From positions 1 to 36,284 of the forward strand of contig NZ_FCOM02000066.1 in the NCBI RefSeq assembly GCF_001544695.2: a DNA stretch of 36,284 nucleotides. Reading direction: 5' to 3'. Every line of letters begins with the position of its first letter. Within the stretch, counting starts at the first letter, position 1. The translations under genes were made by a program, and so were the position numbers. The notes beneath the pieces are model-generated. The model had not been told where the DNA came from. It was given only the letters and a program-made list of their open reading frames with translations, and did no database searches. Of this stretch, positions 1-7,950 are shown piece by piece. Source of the DNA: Caballeronia arvi (lineage in GTDB: Bacteria; Pseudomonadota; Gammaproteobacteria; Burkholderiales; Burkholderiaceae).

Positions 1-55
1 CGCCGCCCCAACCCCAAAAACTAAAGAAAGCTAGCAAAACATCCGTTCAAAACCC

Positions 56-104
56 GACATCTCTATTTAGCCGGCGGCACGACATTTGAACTTAGCGGGG
101 ACAT
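56..104. repeat. End repeats of a second, abutting IS copy
   Basis: Two copies of the same terminal motif, GACATCTCTATTTAGC (56-71) and GACATTTGAACTTAGC (81-96), are spaced 25 bp apart. They lie in the orientation expected for a right end, immediately left of the left end of the neighbouring element. A further GACATT follows at 100. This suggests the right end of another related insertion sequence, most of which lies outside the window or is deleted. Confidence 0.4.
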
Positions 105-1142
105 TGTATGTCGCAGCAAAGTTGTAGTGTCGTACTTGAGCAAAGTACAGATGTCGCACCTTGGGTATTTTGAGGGCAAGCTGAACTGGTTTTCGCCCGT
201 TTGCGGAGGCCAGCCATGAGCGAGATCGAGACGATCACCATGAGCATGCGTGAAGTCGATCGTGTGAAGGTCATCGAAGCCGTGGTCGATGGGCGGCTGA
301 TGACCTGGCGTGCTGCCGAGCGCTTGGGCATGAGCCGGCGGCAAGTCGAGCGCCTAGCCAGTCGCTATCGCGCCGAGGGCGCGGCGGGCCTGGTCTCGAA
401 GCGTCGCGGCAAGCCCAGCAATCACCAGTTGCCCGAGGACACGATCTGCCGCGCGTTGGCCCTGATCCACGAACGCTACGCCGATTTCGGCCCGACGCTG
501 GCGTGCGAGAAACTCGTGGAGTGCCACGGTATCGGGCTGGCGAAGGAAACGGTGCGCCAGTTGATGATTGACGCGGGACTGTGGGTGCCCCAACGCGATA
601 CGCTCGAGAATCGCAAGCTGATTGGTCGATACATCGAAGTGTGGGAATACCCGGATGGGCGCAAGGAGATCCGCGCCAATGGCAAGCTGATCGCGTCGCG
701 TGCGTATGACCGGCTGGCTGAAGTCGACCAGGGCGCCATCGTCGAACATAAGCGCCTTGCGCACGTGCTTGAAATCTCGCAGGCGATTCAGGCCGAGCGC
801 GACAACCGGCGCATCGGCAAAGCGCCTTCTCGCGCGCATCGGGGCGCCGGGGTCAAAACGCATGAGCGTGTGCCTGGCACGAAGAAGCAGCGCGAGCTCA
901 CGCAAGCCGATGTTGAACAAGTCATCGTGCAAATGTCGTCGCACAAGAACATGAAATCGACCGCCGAGAACCCAAGTGATCGGTCGGTACAGGCCAGTGA
1001 CATCAACGCAGGCGCCCTGCCCGATCACATGCAATCCTTCGACACGACGTTGCTTCAACCCCGTAAGAAACGCAATCGAAGCCCTCGTAACCGGGACATT
1101 TCAACTTAGCTAACGGTCGGACATTTCAATCTGGCCGTAACA
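105..1142 (+). mobile_element. ISNCY-like insertion sequence, internally deleted
   Basis: The element encloses a remnant transposase gene. Its ends carry paired repeats in inverted orientation. At the left, copies resembling GCAAAGTTGTAGTGTC lie at 116-131 and 140-155. At the right, copies GACATTTCAACTTAGC and GACATTTCAATCTGGC lie at 1095-1110 and 1120-1135. Spacing is 24 bp at the left and 25 bp at the right, as expected for repeated transposase binding sites. Outer ends begin TGTATG (105) and finish GTAACA (1142), so the tips are TGT...ACA. The exact borders are my estimate; I could not identify a target duplication. Confidence 0.55.
216..1109 (+). pseudogene. ISNCY-family transposase, DDE core deleted in frame
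   Basis: About 297 codons. The ATG at 216 is chosen because GGAGG lies six bases upstream; a TTG at 201 is also open. Residues 1-125 are the N-terminal helix-turn-helix part of ISNCY transposases (WRAAERLGMSRRQVERL, then GLVSKRRGKPSN and ERYADFGPTLACEKL). After GLWVPQRDT, near nucleotide 603, the reading passes directly into the C-terminal part (RYIEVWEYPDGRKEIRANGK, then IVEHKRLAHVL). The integrase-like catalytic domain that normally lies between (IDGS...D...E) is absent. The full protein should be roughly 430-470 residues. The product could still bind the element's ends but cannot catalyse transposition. The frame ends inside the right-end repeat. Confidence 0.75.
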
Positions 1143-1446
1143 CGGTCCGGCTAGGCCGCGAACGAAAAGTCCTCATCAGTAATCAGACGATGCAACGCAG
1201 GTCGGCTTATTTCAAAACGCTCGCTTACTGTACATGTCAAGGCCATGTACGTCTGAGGCTGAGCGCGGGCACTTCGTCCACGCGCAAGCCCGACATCGTC
1301 GGCGACCGACAGCGCCATCTAGAGTGCTTCACGATAACGGCGAGACGGTGTCGAAAATAGACGAGTCCCGTGTCGGAAGCATACTAGCCTCAGTAACGCT
1401 ATTGAACTAAGGTGATGGACCTCTTATCCCATCGTTTGGAACTGAC
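1143..1446. other. Intergenic, no gene recognised
   Basis: This stretch lies between the insertion sequence and the cupin gene. A minus-strand open frame of about 55 codons (around 1151-1318) has no recognisable family or ribosome binding site. The promoter of the cupin gene must lie here, but I see no convincing -35/-10 pair. A weak GGA lies six bases before the cupin ATG. Confidence 0.4.
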
Positions 1447-1791
1447 ATGTCCGACTTCATAACCGTTTTGCGCGAAACCTGCCCCATTCCGGTCCTTGAT
1501 GCCACCAAGTGGAAGCGCATCGGCGGCGATCCGCACACCGTGAACCTCAACGCTTACCTCTCAAAGGACGGCAGCAAGATCATGGGTACCTGGATCTGCA
1601 CACCGGGCAAGTTCGAGGTGAACTACGAGAAATGGGAGTTCTGCCACTTTCTCGACGGCTACTGCATCATCACGCCGGAAGGCGAGGAGTCGGTGCACCT
1701 AAAGGCCGGCGATGTGTTCGTGATTGAACCCGGAATGAAAGGGACCTGGGAGGTGGTGGAGACGGTGCGCAAGTACTTCGTTTTTGCCTGA
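1447..1791 (+). CDS. Cupin protein, DUF861/Cupin_3 type
   Basis: A 114-residue single-domain cupin. The segment WEFCHFLDGYCIITPEGEE followed by LKAGDVFVIEPGMKGTWEV is the compact DUF861 (Cupin_3) signature shared with EutQ-like and ureidoglycine-aminohydrolase-like cupins. The length matches free-standing members, which are small beta-barrels of mostly unknown role, often encoded beside amine or amino-acid genes. The start is the first ATG in frame; the Shine-Dalgarno sequence is weak. There is no signal peptide, so it is cytoplasmic. It stands alone between the insertion-sequence remnant and an aminotransferase pseudogene, and may be a survivor of an amino-acid-related cluster with that aminotransferase. 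A specific substrate cannot be inferred. Confidence 0.8.
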   Translation: MSDFITVLRETCPIPVLDATKWKRIGGDPHTVNLNAYLSKDGSKIMGTWICTPGKFEVNYEKWEFCHFLDGYCIITPEGEESVHLKAGDVFVIEPGMKGTWEVVETVRKYFVFA

Positions 1792-2194
1792 GCAGGCTTA
1801 TAGATTCGATTCAGGCATATCGTTGTCGTCTGGATACCCTTCCGGTCCGCAGCCTATCTCATCTTGGCCCTTGCATGTCGCAAGGGCGCAGCATGCATCA
1901 AACGATTCAATGGCTTCACCAATTTGAGTCGCTCCGGGTTTTGGTAGAGGCACAAAATGTCGAGTGAATCGCCATGTGCTTCTTTTTCGAAGGCTGCAGT
2001 CGATCATCAGGTAACTTCCCCGCCGGCTTGGCCGCCCCCGATGTGATATCGAAGTCAGGTTCAAAATAAAGTGCGCGAGATATCATCGGCTTTAAGGATC
2101 GGTCAGTTTCGCTATGTAAATTCATAGATGGACTGCGTTGTCTTTTGCTTTCATCAACGAGTAGCACAGTTACTTCGTTGGTGACCGAGCCTGC
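1792..2194. other. Intergenic, visibly lower GC, no gene recognised
   Basis: The stretch is less GC-rich than its surroundings and contains only short open frames on both strands with no family resemblance or ribosome binding site. A short GCCTG/CAGGC hairpin overlaps the cupin stop codon. The right border is where aminotransferase homology begins, so this may be inserted or decayed DNA. Confidence 0.35.
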
Positions 2195-2898
2195 TCTGAC
2201 GATCTGCGCGCTGCCATCGGACCGAAGACCTGCGCGCGCTCGCCGATGTCCCGCTCGAACACGAACATGTGCTCGTGATGGCCGACGACATCTACGAACA
2301 CACGCGCTACGGCGGGCCGTTCTATACGCCCTTTGCAGGTCGAACCGCGTCTGCGCGAGTGCACGCTGACGGTCAACGGCGTATCGAAGGTGTATTCGAT
2401 GACGGGCTGGCGGATCGGCTATGCGGGCGGTCCGGCGTGGCTAATCCGCGCGATGCAGACGCTGCAATCGCAGAGCACGTCGAATTCGAGCACGATCTTG
2501 CAAGCGCCGACGCTCGCGGCGCTGGAAGGCGGCACGGATTTCCTGATCGAATGGATCGATGAGTTGCGCACCTGCCGCGATCTCGTGGTCGATACCGTGG
2601 CACGCTGCCCCGGCCTGCGTTGCGATGCACTCGATGGCGCGTTCCACGCCTTCGTGGACTGCTCGGGCGCGATAGGTGCTGCTACGCCTTCGGGCGATGT
2701 CATCGCTAACGATCTCGACTTCGCCAACTATCTGCTGGAGGCGGCGCATGTCGGCGTGGTGCGCGGCAGCGCGTTCGGCGTGGAGAACCATGTGCGGATC
2801 GCGTATGCTGTTGCGATGCGATGCCCACGCTGCGCGACGCGTGCCGGCGCATCGAGACCGCGTGTGCGGCGTTGACACCTGCTGTCGCCGCGGTCTGA
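2195..2898 (+). pseudogene. Class I aminotransferase remnant, several frameshifts
   Basis: Pieces of a PLP-dependent aspartate-aminotransferase-type protein appear in order but in alternating frames. Frame 2 (2195-2232) gives DDLRAAIGPKT. Frame 1 (about 2222-2335) gives EDLRALADV...VLVMADDIYEHTRY. Frame 2 (2333-2820) gives QVEPRL...TLTVNGVSKVYSMTGW, with the PLP lysine codon at 2387. Frame 1 from 2821 gives the C-terminus MPTLRDACRRIETACAAL, ending at 2898. The whole N-terminal domain is missing, and the substrate-binding NPTG segment is deleted between the first two pieces. At least three disruptions make this a true pseudogene rather than a sequencing slip. A good terminator follows, consistent with it having once been a complete transcription unit. 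Confidence 0.8.
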
Positions 2899-2921
2899 AG
2901 CGCCTAAGCACCAGACGCCAT

Positions 2922-2960
2922 GCCCGCGACTCGTGTGCCGTGCGCGGGTTTTTCTTTTTA
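2922..2960 (+). terminator. Rho-independent terminator
   Basis: CCCGCG (2923-2928) pairs with CGCGGG (2943-2948) across a 14-base loop and is followed directly by TTTTTCTTTTT. It terminates the aminotransferase pseudogene. It also argues against starting the next gene at 2933, because that codon would lie inside the hairpin. Confidence 0.8.
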
Positions 2961-2974
2961 TCGGATGGCCTTCC

Positions 2975-4147
2975 ATGCTCTATCTCATCGAAGACGCTAC
3001 CCCCGAGCCGGCGCAATTCGGCGCCCTTCCCGCGCTGTTCGCCCGGACTTTGAATGCCGAACTCCGCTGCGCAGGCGTGCATTTCGACGAACAGCGGTTT
3101 CCCGATGCGCATCAGCACGTCACAGCGGATGGCCGGTTAGTCGCGAGCGGTCTGATCTGGCGCACGCGCACGGGCCTGCCCGACACTGCCGAACCATGCC
3201 ATGAGATTTTTGCGCTGGCGCACACGCGCGATATCGTGCTTCTCGTACGATCGTTCAAAGCGTTTCCTACGCAATGCGCCGAAGACGTGGAGATGTTGCG
3301 CGTCGTTCATCAAGCCGATAGCGCACAGCTCGTCGAAGATGGTTCGGGCGTGGTTTTGCAAGCGCATCGGGATCGCTATGGAAGATGGCGCTCCACGGAA
3401 GAAGCCGCATCGCGCGCGGGCGGGCCGTCCATGACGATTGCGCTGATAGGTCGTGAGTGCGACCAGCATCAGCAATACCCCGCGACGCTCGCCGCCCTCG
3501 GTGACGCCGCCGATGCGCTCGGCCTCGATCTCGACGTGCGCTTCATCGCGGCGCAGGACATCGATCGCGACAACGCAGAAACTCTGCTCGCCGATGCACA
3601 CGGCATTCTTTTGCCGGGCAGCGCGGACATGGCGCACGTGGCGGGACAGATCGAGGCCGCGCGTTTCGGCTGGCTGGCGTCGATTCCGGTCGTGGGTTTG
3701 TCTCTCGGCATGCAGTCAATGGCGACGGCCATCGCGCGGCTCGCGTTGAAGAGCGATGAGATCGGCATGAAGGAAGCGCAGCCCGATGCGCGCGTCGCCA
3801 GCTTCGAGCCGATTCATGTTGGCGAGGATGGCGTGTTGTTGCATCGCTCAGGCTTGCGGCCGATAAGCCTGGTGCCGGGATCGCGTATCGCGGCCATGCT
3901 CGGCGCGCAGGCGAACATTCTCTGCAATCATCGCTACAGGCTCAATCCGGCGCTCGAAGCGCCGCTCGCGACGCTCGGCGTGACCGTCAGCGCGCACGAC
4001 GAGAGCGGCTCGATCGCCGATGCCATCGAGGCCGATAAGCATCCGTTCTTTGTGGGTATGCAGGGGCATCCCGAACTGTCGTCGCGCGATGGCGCGCCGC
4101 ATCCGTTGCTGATTGCGTTTCTGGAAGCGGCGGCGCGCCGTTCATAA
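2975..4147 (+). CDS. CTP-synthase-like amidotransferase domain with novel N-terminus
   Basis: A 390-residue protein. The C-terminal half, from about residue 140, is a class I glutamine amidotransferase of the CTP-synthase branch: ALIGRE, LADAHGILLPGSADM, GLSLGMQSMA, ILCNHRYRLNP, HPFFVGMQGHPELSSRDGAP and a terminal FLEAA. The nucleophile elbow, normally G-x-C-x-G, reads GLSLGMQ: Ser243 (codon TCT at 3701) replaces the catalytic Cys. The partner residues His365 and Glu367 remain. Glutamine hydrolysis is therefore doubtful; it may bind a ligand or use another chemistry. The first 140 or so residues match nothing I recognise and are not the CTP-synthase amidoligase domain. The ATG at 2975 is chosen because the longer reading would start inside a terminator. 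No partner gene is adjacent. Confidence 0.75.
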   Translation: MLYLIEDATPEPAQFGALPALFARTLNAELRCAGVHFDEQRFPDAHQHVTADGRLVASGLIWRTRTGLPDTAEPCHEIFALAHTRDIVLLVRSFKAFPTQCAEDVEMLRVVHQADSAQLVEDGSGVVLQAHRDRYGRWRSTEEAASRAGGPSMTIALIGRECDQHQQYPATLAALGDAADALGLDLDVRFIAAQDIDRDNAETLLADAHGILLPGSADMAHVAGQIEAARFGWLASIPVVGLSLGMQSMATAIARLALKSDEIGMKEAQPDARVASFEPIHVGEDGVLLHRSGLRPISLVPGSRIAAMLGAQANILCNHRYRLNPALEAPLATLGVTVSAHDESGSIADAIEADKHPFFVGMQGHPELSSRDGAPHPLLIAFLEAAARRS

Positions 4148-4182
4148 GCGTATGCGTCCGCTTCGAAAGCGGGCGCTTACGC
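4148..4182 (+). terminator. Long hairpin after the amidotransferase gene
   Basis: Sixteen bases (4148-4163) directly after the TAA stop pair with 4167-4182 across a CGA loop, with one mismatch and one G-T pair. No T-run follows on either strand, so it is a strong transcript-end structure but not a classic intrinsic terminator. Confidence 0.45.
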
Positions 4183-4194
4183 AAAAGCTCAAAC

Positions 4195-4263
4195 TTAGCT
4201 GATCGCCGACGCGAACAACGCGGCATCGACATTCCCGCCCGATGCTACGATCAACACACGGGA
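4195..4263 (-). pseudogene. Threonine/serine dehydratase C-terminal remnant
   Basis: The minus strand reads RVLIVASGGNVDAALFASAI and then Ser-stop. This is the characteristic last strand of IlvA-type or serine-racemase-type PLP dehydratases (V-x-SGGNVD). Homology vanishes upstream of about 4263, so only some 23 codons survive. It is too short to be functional. Confidence 0.5.
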
Positions 4264-4346
4264 CGTTCTTGATTCCCGTGCAGATTTTGGATGACGGGAT
4301 CAGCGATCGGTGTGGTGGGACCGTCGGTCTGTCACGGCACAAAGCC

Positions 4347-5489
4347 TCACCGGACAAAGGCAATGCTCGTCGCGCTCGGGACATTCGCCGCATGGCCGGT
4401 GTTCTTCAGCAACCCGGATGCGGGACTGATTGCCAGGACACTCACCGTACCGCTTTCCTGGTTTGCAACCACGAGCCACCTGCCAGACGGATCGATGCAA
4501 AAGCTCCACGGCTTCACGCCATCCGAGGGCGCTCGTTGAATTTCCGACAACATGCCGCTCGCGGCATCGACACGATAGACGACAATCGCGTTCTTGCCGC
4601 GATCGGCCACATAGACGAAACGCCCGTCGGCGCTCGTCGCGATTTCGGCGCCGCTTTTGGCACCCGCCATGCCAGCGGCGGACAACGACAATGACTGTCT
4701 GACCGTCAGGCGCCCTTGCGATGCGTCCCATCGGAACACCATCACATCGGCGGACAATTCGGTGACAAGGTAGGCGAAGCGTCCGTCGACACCGAACACG
4801 ATATGACGTGGCCCGCTCCCGAATGGCGCGACGAAGTCACGCGACGGATTCGAATCGTCCTTCGACAGCGTGCGCGTTGCGCGATCGAAGCGATAAACGA
4901 ACACGCGATCCGCGCCGAGGTCGGGCACCAGCACATAGCGTCCGGAAGGATCGACGACCGCGTCATGCGCATGCGCACTTGTCTGACGCTTGCCCGGACC
5001 GGACCCGCGTTCGCTGACCGTCGATGACAGTGCGTCCAGCTTCCCGTCACGAACCCTGACGCTCGACACGGAACCGCTGTTGTAGTTGGCGGCGAGAATC
5101 GTTTCCGAGGGCGCATCGAAGCTCAGATGAGTCGTGCCGACGCCATGCGTTGCGACCGCGCCGAGTCTGCTCAGCTCGCCCGTCTCGCGGTTCACGCCGA
5201 AGGCGGTCACGCTGCCTGCCTTGTTGCTCTCGTCATCGACCGCGTAGAGCACGGGCAAGCGCGGATGCGCCATGAGCCATGTAGGCCGGATATCGCCGCT
5301 GATCGATGCAACGGACACAAGCTCGCCATTCGATGTATCGAGGCGCAGTGCTTCGATACGATTAGCCTGCGTGCCCACATAGACCCATTCGTGCGACGCG
5401 TCCTGCGCCGGCATCGCGGCGCCGGCATACATGGCAGCCGCGAGCAGCAGCACGAGAACCGGCAAGGTGCTTCGGAAGAACTGCATCAT
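4347..5489 (-). CDS. Exported lactonase-family seven-bladed propeller (Pgl/YbhE-like)
   Basis: A 380-residue member of the lactonase (PF10282) family related to 6-phosphogluconolactonase and muconate-cycloisomerase-like propellers. The fold is visible as repeated strands: EWVYVGTQ, PRLPVLYAVDD, THLSFDAPSETILAANYNSG, HAHDAVVDPSGRYVLVPDLG, PRHIVFGVDGRFAYLV, IATSADGRFVYVADRG and SFCIDPSGRWLVVANQESG. An N-terminal signal peptide (hydrophobic LPVLVLLLAAAMYAGAA) predicts export, unlike cytoplasmic Pgl. ATG 5489, or the adjacent 5486, is preferred over the longer reading from 5600 because a promoter element with its -10 at 5524-5529 lies upstream of it. It is a single-gene unit under the region A promoter element, so a periplasmic lactone from the same catabolic route is a plausible substrate. 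That is inference. Confidence 0.8.
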   Translation of the reverse strand: MMQFFRSTLPVLVLLLAAAMYAGAAMPAQDASHEWVYVGTQANRIEALRLDTSNGELVSVASISGDIRPTWLMAHPRLPVLYAVDDESNKAGSVTAFGVNRETGELSRLGAVATHGVGTTHLSFDAPSETILAANYNSGSVSSVRVRDGKLDALSSTVSERGSGPGKRQTSAHAHDAVVDPSGRYVLVPDLGADRVFVYRFDRATRTLSKDDSNPSRDFVAPFGSGPRHIVFGVDGRFAYLVTELSADVMVFRWDASQGRLTVRQSLSLSAAGMAGAKSGAEIATSADGRFVYVADRGKNAIVVYRVDAASGMLSEIQRAPSDGVKPWSFCIDPSGRWLVVANQESGTVSVLAISPASGLLKNTGHAANVPSATSIAFVR

Positions 5490-5490
5490 G

Positions 5491-5511
5491 GGCGAATGGC
5501 GAATGGCGAAT
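5491..5511. repeat. Three tandem copies of a 7-bp unit
   Basis: GGCGAAT is repeated three times without interruption between the proposed -10 and the ATG of the lactonase gene. It sits in the leader where a Shine-Dalgarno would be expected; none is obvious. Confidence 0.9.
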
Positions 5512-5523
5512 GGGGTTATGACA

Positions 5524-5584
5524 AGCGTATTCGATCCATCACCGCGAGTCCTTGCAAAAAAAGCCGATTCGCCGGGACTTTTTT
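5524..5584 (-). promoter_or_regulatory. Region A promoter element, copy 1 (lactonase)
   Basis: Read on the minus strand it contains AAAAAAGTCCCGGCGAATC, a CTTTTTTT run and GGAC (5551-5548). Exactly 18 bases later comes the -10-like TACGCT (5529-5524). The same order and 18-base spacing recur at three other promoters in this window. The transcript would start some 28 bases before the ATG at 5489. Confidence 0.65.
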
Positions 5585-5607
5585 CACCGGCATGCGACAA
5601 CGCCCCG

Positions 5608-6555
5608 CTATTGCGAGGATGCCTTCTTCTGTGGCTGCTGCTGCCGCGCCGCCGCGCGAAACTGGCTCGGCGCCTGCCCTACTTCGCGACGGAAAAAACG
5701 CGTGAAATATGCGGCATCCGCGAAGCCGAGTCCGAAGGCGATCTGTTCCACCGACATGTCGCCGAAGATGAGGTTGCGCTTGGCCTCGGTGATGATGCGC
5801 GCGTGAATCATCTTGGTCGGGCTCTGCTCAGCCGCCGATGTGCACGCCGCCCGCAACTGCACGAGCGAGATCGCCATCATCGACGCATAGTCCTGCAAGG
5901 GCAGATTCTCGCGGAAATGCTCGTCGATCAGCTTGCGAAAGCGCTCGACCACGCGGACATCGTGCCGCGAGCCGGTTTCGTTCCCGGTCTCGTCGAGGCT
6001 CGTTTCGCGCAGCAGCTTGAGCAGCAACAGGGTGAGCAGTGCTTCGGTTCCCGTGACGTGGCCGATCGCATCGGATTCAACTTCCAGCGCGAGACTTCGG
6101 ATGATGTTGTACACGTCGATGCCGGTCGCGTCCGAATCGCTCAGCGCGATCACGCGCGGCGACGCCCACAGCGCGATGAATTCGTGCAGCCTGGCATTGA
6201 CCTGCGCGAGATACGACACCTCGATCGTCACGACCCAGCGGTCGGCGTCGTACTCGTAATCCAGTCCGTGGACACATTCGGTCGGCAGCAGCAGCGCGCA
6301 CGGTCCTTCGAAGGGCACGCTGCTGCCCTCGAGATTCATCACGCCACGCCCGCTGCGCACGAAAATGAGCTGACCGTATTCGGGATGCGCGTGCGGCTCG
6401 GTACGCCAGCGCCCGCGTTCGGTGACGTGGCCAACATGCACGAACCACTGCTTTTCCTCGGGCTGTTCGACATAGAGGCGAACCTTCGGAACCGTGGTTA
6501 GCTGAGATTTGGCGCCCGTCCGGGCCGGATGTTTTGCCGAGGCACCTTGAGTCAT
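5608..6555 (-). CDS. AraC-family transcriptional regulator
   Basis: A 315-residue two-domain regulator. Residues about 25-150 form a cupin-type effector domain (EPHAHPEYGQLIFVRSGRG, then LLPTECVHGLDYEYDADRW). Residues about 205-305 form the AraC/XylS double helix-turn-helix (LPLQDYASMMAISLVQLRAA, then MSVEQIAFGLGFADAAYFTR). The architecture matches PobR-type AraC regulators that sense aromatic acids. The ATG at 6555 has GGGAGA six bases upstream. It lies between a porin and the lactonase gene, both minus strand, and is the only non-LysR regulator in region A. It is therefore the leading candidate to act at the four shared promoter elements, although its own upstream region carries no clear copy. 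Confidence 0.85.
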   Translation of the reverse strand: MTQGASAKHPARTGAKSQLTTVPKVRLYVEQPEEKQWFVHVGHVTERGRWRTEPHAHPEYGQLIFVRSGRGVMNLEGSSVPFEGPCALLLPTECVHGLDYEYDADRWVVTIEVSYLAQVNARLHEFIALWASPRVIALSDSDATGIDVYNIIRSLALEVESDAIGHVTGTEALLTLLLLKLLRETSLDETGNETGSRHDVRVVERFRKLIDEHFRENLPLQDYASMMAISLVQLRAACTSAAEQSPTKMIHARIITEAKRNLIFGDMSVEQIAFGLGFADAAYFTRFFRREVGQAPSQFRAAARQQQPQKKASSQ

Positions 6556-6574
6556 TGCGTCTCCCTGACGGTTG

Positions 6575-6599
6575 GCCCGTATGGCCCGTATGGCCGCCG
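6575..6599. repeat. Tandem 9-bp repeat upstream of the AraC gene
   Basis: GGCCCGTAT occurs twice in tandem, followed by a partial GGCC, 20-45 bases upstream of the regulator's start codon. It could be an operator or leader structure. Confidence 0.7.
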
Positions 6600-6770
6600 T
6601 CTTCTTTCAAAGCATGTGCGGCAGCTCATGACGCGGCCTCCGCGAAGTCCCGAGGCGAAGCGGGACACATCGAACAGGAGATCATAACTCCGGTGAAGGG
6701 GCGCGGAAACGACAGAAATTTTTCCACATATTTCCACGCGATGCGTCTGCTACTTACCCCGAGACGCCGA

Positions 6771-7796
6771 TCAAAAGCGATGCACCATGCCGACGATCAC
6801 TCCGCGCGAATCGGTTCCCGGCGCCACCGCAAGCCCCGTGTAACCCGTGCCGTTGAGCGTGAATTTCGCCTGATTGCGGTTCTGAATGAAACCCGCCGAA
6901 CCGTACAGCGTGGTTCGCTTCGACAGCGAGTACGAATACGTCACGCCGATCTGCTGCGCGTTGTTCCCCTGCCCGAGCCGGTCGTGCGCGTAGCCGTACA
7001 TGAGCGAGAGCTGGTCGGCCGGCGTGAAGGAGTAAGCGCCGGACACTTCGTACACGTCGCGCTTGACGCTGTCGTCCGTCTGTCGCTCCGTGTGATAGGC
7101 GATATAAAAGCGAGCCGCTCCGACCCCGACCGATCCACCCGCGTTGAAGACCTTGAGGATCGACGTGCCCGTTGCATTGGCGGCCTGTTCGTAGCCGGCG
7201 GCGAGTCGAAACGGCCCGTTCACATAGCGCAAGGCCGCGTTGTAGAACTGGATGCCGTTGGCGGGTTGGGTCGTGGCATCGCGCAGGGCGACCATGAATT
7301 GCGCGCTCAGGCCATAGAGCGTCGGCGTGAAGTAGGAGATCGCATTGTTCTCGCGAATCGTGAGGCTGTTGAAGCTGTTCATCGGCGAGCCGATGCTCAT
7401 CACCGACACCGGATCCAGCTCGGGGTTCATGAAGATGTACTGCGGTGTGTTCTGCAGACCGAAGCGCGCCTCGCCGAATGCGCCGGAGACGCCGACCCAC
7501 GCTTGCCGGTTGAAGGCTGCGGCGGCATTCGCGGCGGCGCCTGTCATACCCGAAAACCCCTGTTCGAGCTGGAAATTGATCGACAATCCGCCGCCGATAT
7601 CCTCGCTGCCCTTGAAGCCATAACGGCTCGCGAACATGCCTCCCGATACGGCGCGTGCGACCGAACCGCCCGTCGTGTTTCGATATTCGATGCCGTCATC
7701 GACGATCCCGTAAAGCGTGACCGCCGATTGAGCATGCGCGAGATCGAGCACGCAGGCGCACGCGACACCCCCTAGCGCGAATAGCAGCTTCTTCAC
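6771..7796 (-). CDS. Gram-negative porin (OmpC/Omp32 type), porin 1
   Basis: A 341-residue general porin. It has a signal peptide (MKKLLFALGG...DLAHAQ), then the first barrel strand AVTLYGIVDDGIEYRN, the conserved GFKGSEDIGGGLSINFQLEQ segment, and ends MVHRF with the C-terminal Phe needed for barrel assembly. The length is typical of the Burkholderiales porin family (Porin_4). GGAGACA precedes the ATG. It lies 154 bases downstream of the Tsx-like gene on the same strand and may be co-transcribed with it. It is a clear paralogue of the porin at 15122. It presumably lets the aromatic substrate into the periplasm, judged by context. Confidence 0.9.
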   Translation of the reverse strand: MKKLLFALGGVACACVLDLAHAQSAVTLYGIVDDGIEYRNTTGGSVARAVSGGMFASRYGFKGSEDIGGGLSINFQLEQGFSGMTGAAANAAAAFNRQAWVGVSGAFGEARFGLQNTPQYIFMNPELDPVSVMSIGSPMNSFNSLTIRENNAISYFTPTLYGLSAQFMVALRDATTQPANGIQFYNAALRYVNGPFRLAAGYEQAANATGTSILKVFNAGGSVGVGAARFYIAYHTERQTDDSVKRDVYEVSGAYSFTPADQLSLMYGYAHDRLGQGNNAQQIGVTYSYSLSKRTTLYGSAGFIQNRNQAKFTLNGTGYTGLAVAPGTDSRGVIVGMVHRF

Positions 7797-7950
7797 TTTG
7801 TCTCCGGTTTCTTTTTCAGGCAGCGCGAAGCCGCACGCCGGCTTGCGCGCCTAGGTAATCGAGGCCGCGTCTTCGACGTGTTCGGATCGAACGCTCGATG
7901 CGTCGCAGACCGCCCGCGCGAGGTCGATTACCTCGGCGTTCATGAGTCGC

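Noticed and set aside
1151..1318. Minus-strand open frame of about 55 codons next to the IS
   Set aside because: No ribosome binding site, no family resemblance, and position in disturbed DNA beside an insertion sequence.
2933..2974. Upstream GTG start for the amidotransferase-like gene
   Set aside because: It falls within the terminator hairpin of the preceding unit; the ATG at 2975 is the first plausible start after it.
6534..7775. Plus-strand open frame (413 codons) opposite porin 1
   Set aside because: It is antisense to a well-conserved porin with signal peptide and terminal Phe; the frame itself has no recognisable domain.
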